From contig CAYJMF010000084.1 of assembly GCA_964370855.1 (NCBI GenBank), forward strand, positions 1 through 20,570: DNA of 20,570 bases, in the 5' to 3' direction. This stretch comes from JAKLKS01 sp964370855. Its GTDB lineage: Bacteria > Planctomycetota > JAJSAM01 > JAKLKS01. This document shows positions 15,453 to 20,570 of this stretch, in pieces. The number at the start of each line of letters is the position of its first letter. The first letter of the stretch is position 1. Below the pieces are notes generated by a model. The model did no database searches and was not told the DNA's origin. It saw only the letters and a list, made by a program, of their open reading frames with translations. Position numbers and translations under genes: made by a program.

Positions 15453-16478
15453 CTACTCCGCGGGCTTCACGCAGCGGAAGCCGATGTTGTCGAACTTGTC
15501 CTTGGGGTTCGTCGCGAGGTGCTGGTCGAGGCGCAGGAACTCCACGGGGTCGCACCAGGAGCCGCCGCAGATGACCTTCATCTCCTGCTCCTGGCGGTCC
15601 CATGTGTCGGTCCAGTGCCAGACGTTGCCGACCATGTCCCGGGCGCCGTACTCGGAGAGGTTCTCGGGACAGGTCCCCACGGGGGCCACGGCGTCGGTCC
15701 CGTCGGGCTGGCCGTAGACCGCCTTGTTGTGGTCGATCTGGTCGCCCCACGGGAAGATCCGGCCCGCCTTTCCGCGGGCGGCCTTCTCCCACTGCTCGAA
15801 GGTGGGGAGCGACTTGCCCGCCCAGGCGGCGTACTTGTAGGCGTCGAACCAGGAGACGCCCACCACGGGGGCCTTCGGCTCGCGCATGCGGCCCTCGGCC
15901 CAGAACTTCGGGTGGCGGTAGCCCGTCGCCTGGCAGAAGGCGGCGAACTCCTCGTTGGTGACGGGGAAGGAGTCGATCCAGTAGGCCCCGGTCTCCTTGA
16001 GGCTCCGGGTCGGGCCGGAGAGGAAGGGGCCCGCCGGGATGAGCATCATGCCCGGGGTGACGGCGGGCCTGTCGGCGGCCTCGGAGGCGGCGGGGGAGGG
16101 GGACCAGTCCCGGGCGGTCTTCTCGAGGAGGGCGGTGCGCTCCTTCTCGGGGATCTTGCCGAGGAAGTCCTCCAGGTCGGCGAGGCGATCCTCGATGGCG
16201 TCCCAGTCCATCTCGTTGGTGCGCTGGCGGTAGGACTCGAAGATCACCTTGGCCAGGGCCATCATCTGCTTGCGGCGCTCGGGGTGGTTCTCGGCGTTCT
16301 CGAAGAGGAGGATGCCGAGGTAGTAGTTCTCGCCGTCCACGGCGACGGGGGTCGAACGGAAGTGGGCGTCGAGGACCTTCATGGCCTGGTCCTCGTCGAC
16401 CTCCTCCGGCGGGCTGCCGAAGTCGACGTACTTCGTGTAGATGTACTCCTTGATGACCTTCAGGTCCGGCTCAGGCAT
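15453..16478 (-). CDS. SUMF/FGE-sulfatase-domain protein, probably non-catalytic
   Basis: The 341-residue cytoplasmic protein has no signal peptide. Residues 1-130 form a mainly helical, charged domain that I do not recognise. Residues 143-338 are a formylglycine-generating-enzyme (SUMF1) fold: GMMLIPAGPFLSG, PVTNEEFAAFCQATGYRHPK, VVGVSWFDAYKYAAWAGKSL, PTFEQWEKAARG, DMVGNVWHWTDTW, GGSWCDP and GFRCVK. True FGEs have two copper-binding cysteines in a GGSY.C....C sequence. Here the first is shifted by one residue (Cys309) and the second is missing, so formylglycine formation is unlikely; a ligand-binding or other oxidative role is possible. The start ATG at 16478 has GGGAG seven bases upstream. 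The ABC ATPase follows two bases after the stop and the permease overlaps that, making a three-gene operon. Confidence 0.85.
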   Translation of the reverse strand: MPEPDLKVIKEYIYTKYVDFGSPPEEVDEDQAMKVLDAHFRSTPVAVDGENYYLGILLFENAENHPERRKQMMALAKVIFESYRQRTNEMDWDAIEDRLADLEDFLGKIPEKERTALLEKTARDWSPSPAASEAADRPAVTPGMMLIPAGPFLSGPTRSLKETGAYWIDSFPVTNEEFAAFCQATGYRHPKFWAEGRMREPKAPVVGVSWFDAYKYAAWAGKSLPTFEQWEKAARGKAGRIFPWGDQIDHNKAVYGQPDGTDAVAPVGTCPENLSEYGARDMVGNVWHWTDTWDRQEQEMKVICGGSWCDPVEFLRLDQHLATNPKDKFDNIGFRCVKPAE

Positions 16479-16547
16479 CCAGGCTCCCGTGTGGTTCCGT
16501 CCCGCGATCGCCGCATCCCACCCCGTCGGGAGTGGTACAAACCCTGA

Positions 16548-16576
16548 ACCCTACCGGTCCCGAGCGGGCGGGACAA
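16548..16576 (-). promoter_or_regulatory. Candidate promoter for the SUMF/ABC operon
   Basis: On the minus strand, TTGTCC (complement of 16571-16576) and TAGGGT (complement of 16548-16553) are 17 bases apart. The predicted start near 16541 leaves a leader of about 60 bases. The -10 match is weak, but it resembles the TAGGAT of the divergent promoter in the same region. Confidence 0.3.
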
Positions 16577-16604
16577 GGATTCGAGGGCGGGGAGGAGGGG
16601 CGAG

Positions 16605-16716
16605 GGGAAAGGCAGGGACGTTCCTAACTAAGTAACTAACTCCACGAGGCCCGGGTGGACTTGCGACCGGTCCTCGCGGAGTTAGTTACTTAGTTAGGAA
16701 CGTCCCTGCCTTTCCC
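16605..16716. repeat. Palindromic hairpin element, copy C
   Basis: The left arm (16605-16643) and right arm (16678-16716) are perfect 39-base reverse complements. After one mismatch, CGAGG (16645-16649) pairs with CCTCG (16672-16676). The arms contain the family sequence GGGACGTTCCT and a period-4 AACT-like tract with TAA at 16625, 16629 and 16633, all three frames. Compared with copy A, the tract differs at two positions per arm, and both changes are matched on the other arm. The element lies between two candidate divergent promoters, outside both predicted transcripts. Confidence 0.95.
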
Positions 16717-16734
16717 TGCCTCTCGCCCACACAT

Positions 16735-16762
16735 TTGACTCCGGGGCGGGGGGGCCTAGGAT
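16735..16762 (+). promoter_or_regulatory. Candidate sigma70-type promoter for the FG-GAP gene
   Basis: TTGACT (16735-16740) and TAGGAT (16757-16762) are separated by 16 bases. The TTGACT stands out in GC-rich surroundings. Transcription would begin near 16769, giving a leader of about 45 bases to the ATG at 16815. This is the best promoter match in the window. Confidence 0.5.
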
Positions 16763-16814
16763 GGGGCGACCGGGAAACGCGGGTTCCGGGCTTCGCCAGG
16801 GGAAAGGTGCCGCC

Positions 16815-19800
16815 ATGGTCCGTCGGACGGGATTCGCCTTCGTGCTCCTGGCGGGGGCCCTCGCCTTCGCCCCCTCCCTCCTGGCCGCCAACCTCGGCAC
16901 GGCCCTGTCGAGCGGGGACAAGTCCACCGGCACCATCGACATCCCCGGCGACGAGGACTCCTTCCTCGTGGGCGTCGTCGCCGGCGGCGGCCTCTCGGCC
17001 AAGCTGAAGGCGGCCAAGGGGGCCTCCCTGATCCCCGGGCTCCGGGTCCTGCGTCCCGACGGCACCAGCGCCCCCCTCGACGGGCTCATCAAGGGGGCGG
17101 GGAAGCCCTCCGTCACCCTCAAGCCGGTCGCCGCGACGGCCACCGGCGGCTGGGCGCTGGTCGTCTCCGGGAGCGGCGGCACCGTCGGCGACTACGAGCT
17201 CGCCGTGAAGGCGACGGGTCCCAAGGGGACCCTGAAGGCGCTCCTCGTCCCCGCCAACGGCGCCCTCGATCTCCCCTTCGGCGGCACGACCGGCGGCGTC
17301 CTCTCCTTCCAGGTGAAGGAGACGAGCGGCGCGCCCATCGACGGCGTCGTCGTCCTCGACCCCGCGGGGGACGTCATGGACTTCCCCGACGCCCTGGTGA
17401 CCCGCAAGGGCGCCGTCCTCAAGGGATCGAACATCGTCCTCGAGGGGGGGCCGGGGCTCTACACCCTGCGCCTCGACGGCTCCGCCTCGGGCGCCTCCGA
17501 GGTGGACGTGAAGATCAAGGTGAAGGTCGGCAAGGACGCGCGGCGCACCGTCATCCTCGGCCCCGAGCCCCGCCCCGCCTCCTTCACCCCGGCCTCGGGC
17601 CCCGACGGGGCCGCCGTCACCATCACGGGTGCCGGCTTCGTCGACGGCGCGGCGGTCTACTTCGGGAACGAGCCCTCCACCTCCGTCACCGTGGACTCCG
17701 CCACCCAGATCACCTGCACGGCGCCGAAGAGCGCCCAGTCCGACGCCGGCTCCTCCGTCCCCCTCCGGGTCGTCAACACCGACGGGCAGGAGGGGACCGC
17801 GCCGAACTCCTTCGTCTTCCTCGGGATCCCCGCCGTCCTCTCCGTCTCCCCGGCCTACCAGCCCCTCGCCGGCGGCTCCACCATCACGGTCACGGGGTCG
17901 CGGTTCCGCCCGGGCTTCGGCATGACCCTCGCCGGGAACCCCGTGGCCGGCGCGACGCTCCAGAACTCCACGCAGATCACCTTCACCGCCCCGGCCCGGC
18001 CCGAGGGCGCCGCCGCCGTCGCCGTCACCGACGAGTTCGGGAGGACGGCGACCCTCCTCACCGGAATCCAGTACGTGACGGCCCCCACCATCACCTCCGC
18101 CTCCCCGGACTCGGCCTCCTTCACGGGGGGGCGCCCCGTCACGCTGACGGGGACGCGCTACCGGACCGGCGTGCGGGTCTTCATGGACGGGACCGAGGTC
18201 CTGCCCGTGACGATCCTCTCGACGACCTCCCTCCGCTTCCCCATGCCCGCCGGCGACGCCGGCACCTTCGACGTGGAGGTCCGCGACGAGTTCGCGCAGG
18301 CCTCCACGGCGACGGGCCTCCTCTCCCGGCGCGGCCCCTTCCTCCTCGACGGCGACGCCGTCCCCGCCTCCCCCGCGGGGAACGACTTCCTCGCCTCCAC
18401 CGGGGCCCTCGGGGACCTCGACCACGACGGCAATCCCGACCTCGTCCTCGCCCGGGAGTACGCCCCCTACTACTACGATCCCGTCACCTACACCGGCACC
18501 TACCTGCCCGCCTCCCACCTGCTCATGAACGACGGCGGCGGGAACTTCTCCGACGGTACGGAGGACCGCAACGGCACCTTCTCCGATCCCGGGGACTTCG
18601 GGCAGGGCTCCTCCGTCGCCATGGGGGACCTCGACGGGGACGATCGCCCCGAGGTGCTCCTCTCCCTGGGTACGCCCCTGGCGAGCCCCGACTACATGTT
18701 CCTCCGGAACGCGAAGTACTACGCCTACTACATCGCGATCCCCGGCGGCGGGTACACCTCGGACTACCGGACCTACACGGCGACGCGCCGCCTCGACAAC
18801 GACGGGTCCGGTTACCTCTCCAACGCCACGGCCTCGGGCATGCCCTCCTCCTCCTCGACGCCGCTCTACGGGTTCGGCGAGCGGTGGCAGGGGGCCGGCT
18901 CCGCCCTCGGGGACCTCGACGGGGACGGGGATCTCGACGTGGTGCTCGCCTCCGCCCCCGTCGTGAACGGCTACGTCGCCTACACCTACAAGGGGGGCGT
19001 CGCCTACTACCTGCAGCAGCAGTGGACCTACCTGGCGGGGACCCGCGTGCTCCGCAACGCCGGCGGCGTCCTCGCCCCCGTGGCCTCCGCCTTCCCGGCG
19101 CTCACCTACACGACGGGGAACTACGGGGTCCGCATCCGCGAGGACTGGGGCGGCGACGCCGTGGCACTCGGGGACCTCGACGGGGATTCCGACCTGGACA
19201 TGATCGTGGCCCGGTCGCAACCCGCCATCCACTACGTCTACAACGCCGCCGCCTCGACCTATTACATCTACTACGACCAGGCCTCCCGCTTCCTCCGCAA
19301 CGGCGGCTCCGGGACCTTCACCGACGCGTCCTCCTCCTTCGGCTCGAACTACGCGGCCACCCACCTCTACTCCCTGGACTACGGGCAGGCGGACTGCGTG
19401 GCCATCGGGGACCTCGACGGGGACGGCGACCTCGACGTCGTGCTGGGCCGCGACACCGCGGGGTACTGGTACGACGCGGCCACCCAGTCCGTGAAGCTCT
19501 CCCCGGCCATCCGCATCCTCCGCAACTCCGGCGGCACCTTCACCGAGGCGACGGGGGACTTCCTGCCCGACGCCTCCTTCATCGGCGGCTCCTCGACGAC
19601 CATCCTCTCCGCGCGGTCGGTGCAGCTCGGCGACCTCGACGGGGACGCCTCCCCCGACCTCGTCGTCGCCGGGTCGATCTACAAGGTCTTCGACTACAAC
19701 TCCTCGGGCTACGGGTACTACGGGATCATGCCCGCGGGCTACCGCTCCGCCTCCCGCGTCCTCGTCAACGACGGGGCGGGGAACTTCACCGACGTGACCT

Positions 19801-19976
19801 CCTCCTGGATGCCCTCCCCCTACAACGGGGACTACGGGCAGTCGAGCTTCTCCCTGGTGGGGGACCTCGACGGGGACGGCGACGGGGACCTCGTCCTTGG
19901 CTCCGCCTACTATCCCTACTCCTACTACGGGACCTACGGCCAGAACCGGCCCCTGCGGGTGCTGAAGACGGAGTAG
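16815..19976 (+). CDS. Secreted FG-GAP/IPT repeat protein with seven-bladed propeller
   Basis: The 1053-residue protein starts at the ATG at 16815, preceded by AAAGG, and has a clear signal peptide (RRTGFAFVLLAGALAFAPSL, cut after LAA at about residue 28). Residues 29-250 are a bipartite PPC-like module similar to the subtilase C-terminus. Three IPT/TIG Ig-like domains follow, near 255-340, 339-423 and 423-505. Then come seven FG-GAP/VCBS blades whose calcium-type loops (consensus GDLDGDGDLD) begin at residues 533, 604, 699, 786, 865, 939 and 1016, enough for a closed propeller. Tyrosine-rich segments occur in or between the blades (EYAPYYYDPVTY, YVAYTYKGGVAYYL, STYYIYYDQ, YYPYSYYGTYG). No transmembrane anchor or sorting tail is seen. 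It is probably an extracellular Ca-dependent adhesion or binding protein; the ligand is unknown. The stop is nine bases from the stop of the next, convergent gene. Confidence 0.88.
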   Translation: MVRRTGFAFVLLAGALAFAPSLLAANLGTALSSGDKSTGTIDIPGDEDSFLVGVVAGGGLSAKLKAAKGASLIPGLRVLRPDGTSAPLDGLIKGAGKPSVTLKPVAATATGGWALVVSGSGGTVGDYELAVKATGPKGTLKALLVPANGALDLPFGGTTGGVLSFQVKETSGAPIDGVVVLDPAGDVMDFPDALVTRKGAVLKGSNIVLEGGPGLYTLRLDGSASGASEVDVKIKVKVGKDARRTVILGPEPRPASFTPASGPDGAAVTITGAGFVDGAAVYFGNEPSTSVTVDSATQITCTAPKSAQSDAGSSVPLRVVNTDGQEGTAPNSFVFLGIPAVLSVSPAYQPLAGGSTITVTGSRFRPGFGMTLAGNPVAGATLQNSTQITFTAPARPEGAAAVAVTDEFGRTATLLTGIQYVTAPTITSASPDSASFTGGRPVTLTGTRYRTGVRVFMDGTEVLPVTILSTTSLRFPMPAGDAGTFDVEVRDEFAQASTATGLLSRRGPFLLDGDAVPASPAGNDFLASTGALGDLDHDGNPDLVLAREYAPYYYDPVTYTGTYLPASHLLMNDGGGNFSDGTEDRNGTFSDPGDFGQGSSVAMGDLDGDDRPEVLLSLGTPLASPDYMFLRNAKYYAYYIAIPGGGYTSDYRTYTATRRLDNDGSGYLSNATASGMPSSSSTPLYGFGERWQGAGSALGDLDGDGDLDVVLASAPVVNGYVAYTYKGGVAYYLQQQWTYLAGTRVLRNAGGVLAPVASAFPALTYTTGNYGVRIREDWGGDAVALGDLDGDSDLDMIVARSQPAIHYVYNAAASTYYIYYDQASRFLRNGGSGTFTDASSSFGSNYAATHLYSLDYGQADCVAIGDLDGDGDLDVVLGRDTAGYWYDAATQSVKLSPAIRILRNSGGTFTEATGDFLPDASFIGGSSTTILSARSVQLGDLDGDASPDLVVAGSIYKVFDYNSSGYGYYGIMPAGYRSASRVLVNDGAGNFTDVTSSWMPSPYNGDYGQSSFSLVGDLDGDGDGDLVLGSAYYPYSYYGTYGQNRPLRVLKTE

Positions 19977-19985
19977 GGGACCGCC

Positions 19986-20537
19986 CTACACGTCGCGGCG
20001 GCGCCGGGGCTGCGGGCGGCGCGGCGGCAGGCCGAGGCGCTCGCGGACCTTCGCCTGGTAGGAGTCCACGGTGTCCTCGTCCCCGCGGGGGAGGTCCAGC
20101 ATCTCGCCGAGTTCCCGCAGGAGTTCCGGGTCCTCCTGGAAGGGCCAGTGGCGGCGGCGGACCTGCTCCACGAAGATCTCGAGGAACACCTTCTTCGCCA
20201 TCCTCCGCACGAGGAAGTAGAGGCCGGCGGCGATGCCGCCGATGGCGAGGAGCGAGACGGCGATCCAGAGGAGGAGGTTCTGCGCCTCCCCCGGCGGGGC
20301 GCGCTGCACCTCGGCGGCCATCTGGAACCCGGCCCCCACGGCGAGGAAGAGGAAGCCGAGGATCGCCTCGATGCGCCCGGCGAGGTAGTGGCGGAAAGTC
20401 CGGTACCGCTCGAGGGGGACGCCGATGAGCTCCCGCATGAAGAAGCGGGGGGCCTTCCAGATCATGCTCTTGGCGAGGAAGAAGGCGCCGAGGATCTGGA
20501 GGCAGAGTCCGGTGATCGAGAGGAGGTGGGGGCTCAC
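19986..20537 (-). CDS. Small membrane protein of unknown function
   Basis: The 183-residue protein has three likely transmembrane segments: SITGLCLQILGAFFLA near the N-terminus, IEAILGFLFLAVGAGF at about 57-72 and LLLWIAVSLLAIGGIAAGLY at about 88-107. A basic, charged cytoplasmic tail follows (KKVFLEIFVEQVRRRHWPF, then an acidic stretch and a final PRRRRDV). No family is recognised. The start is the GTG at 20537; an alternative is an internal ATG near residue 25, but that would break the first membrane segment. TATTCT (complement of 20546-20551) lies eight bases before the GTG and no ribosome binding site is visible, so the message could be leaderless. It is convergent with the FG-GAP gene, with only nine bases between the two stops. 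Confidence 0.7.
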   Translation of the reverse strand: MSPHLLSITGLCLQILGAFFLAKSMIWKAPRFFMRELIGVPLERYRTFRHYLAGRIEAILGFLFLAVGAGFQMAAEVQRAPPGEAQNLLLWIAVSLLAIGGIAAGLYFLVRRMAKKVFLEIFVEQVRRRHWPFQEDPELLRELGEMLDLPRGDEDTVDSYQAKVRERLGLPPRRPQPRRRRDV

Positions 20538-20570
20538 GGGCTGACAGAATAACCGGGGCGGAGGGAAGGG

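Larger units (their letters stand above)
16479..16814. other. Divergent intergenic region
   Basis: These 336 bases separate the SUMF operon (leftward) and the FG-GAP gene (rightward). They hold a candidate leftward promoter (16548-16576), hairpin element C (16605-16716) and a candidate rightward promoter (16735-16762). An in-frame ATG at 16761 would extend the FG-GAP protein but sits in the -10 and gives no signal peptide at the N-terminus. Nothing else coding is seen. Confidence 0.6.

Noticed and set aside
15453..16478. A genuine sulfatase-activating formylglycine-generating enzyme
   Set aside because: The copper-binding cysteine pair of the GGSY.C....C motif is not present, there is no export signal and no sulfatase gene in the window.
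16761..16814. An upstream ATG extending the FG-GAP protein by 18 residues
   Set aside because: It would start inside the candidate -10 hexamer and push the signal peptide away from the N-terminus; the ATG at 16815 has a ribosome binding site and an immediate signal peptide.
16686..19364. An 892-codon open frame on the minus strand
   Set aside because: It is antisense to the FG-GAP protein, Gly/Val/Arg-rich with no domain, and begins within hairpin C; the sense strand has a signal peptide, IPT domains and FG-GAP repeats.

Overview
The window is a very G+C-rich stretch (roughly three quarters G+C by eye) from a bacterium with a two-membrane style cell envelope. It has two lipobox proteins, a Tat-exported molybdenum enzyme, a secreted subtilisin and a very large secreted FG-GAP protein. 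WD40, formylglycine-enzyme-like (SUMF), FG-GAP and PPC-like domains on one fragment suit Planctomycetota, Myxococcota or a related uncultured lineage, but no marker gene here fixes the taxon. A run of 41 C at base 1 looks like a contig-end artefact.

Layout. 44-1505 (+): the 3' part of a SirB1-like transglutaminase/TPR gene, then ygfZ (Fe-S cluster maintenance). 1559-1962 (+): two tiny coiled-coil lipoproteins in tandem. 2068-4320 (-): a ChrR-like cupin followed directly by a membrane-anchored WD40/beta-propeller protein. 4386-8467 (+): a compact operon for a periplasmic molybdenum hydroxylase of the PaoABC/YagTSR type (2Fe-2S, molybdopterin and FAD subunits), ending with a small cysteine-rich protein. 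8560-9846 (+): an alpha/beta-hydrolase esterase. 10055-13714 (+): a large secreted subtilase. 13736-16478 (-): an operon of a SUMF-domain protein and a NodI/NodJ-like ABC exporter. 16815-19976 (+): a secreted protein with a PPC-like module, three IPT/TIG domains and seven FG-GAP blades. 19986-20537 (-): a small membrane protein.

The strongest unexplained signal is a family of three perfect or near-perfect palindromic hairpins at 8450-8543, 9850-10034 and 16605-16716. All share the outer sequence GGGACGTTCCT / AGGAACGTCCC. Their inner arms differ between copies but remain exactly self-complementary within each copy. Two copies carry stop codons in all three frames on both strands, and one supplies the stop codon of the upstream gene. 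No transposase lies in the window. They look like non-autonomous REP/MITE-type elements, but that assignment is inference.

Other points of note are the cysteine-rich protein at the end of the molybdenum enzyme operon, a 19-bp AT-rich palindrome inside the ABC ATPase gene, tyrosine-rich inserts in the blades of the FG-GAP propeller, and a PPC-like module shared by the subtilase and the FG-GAP protein.
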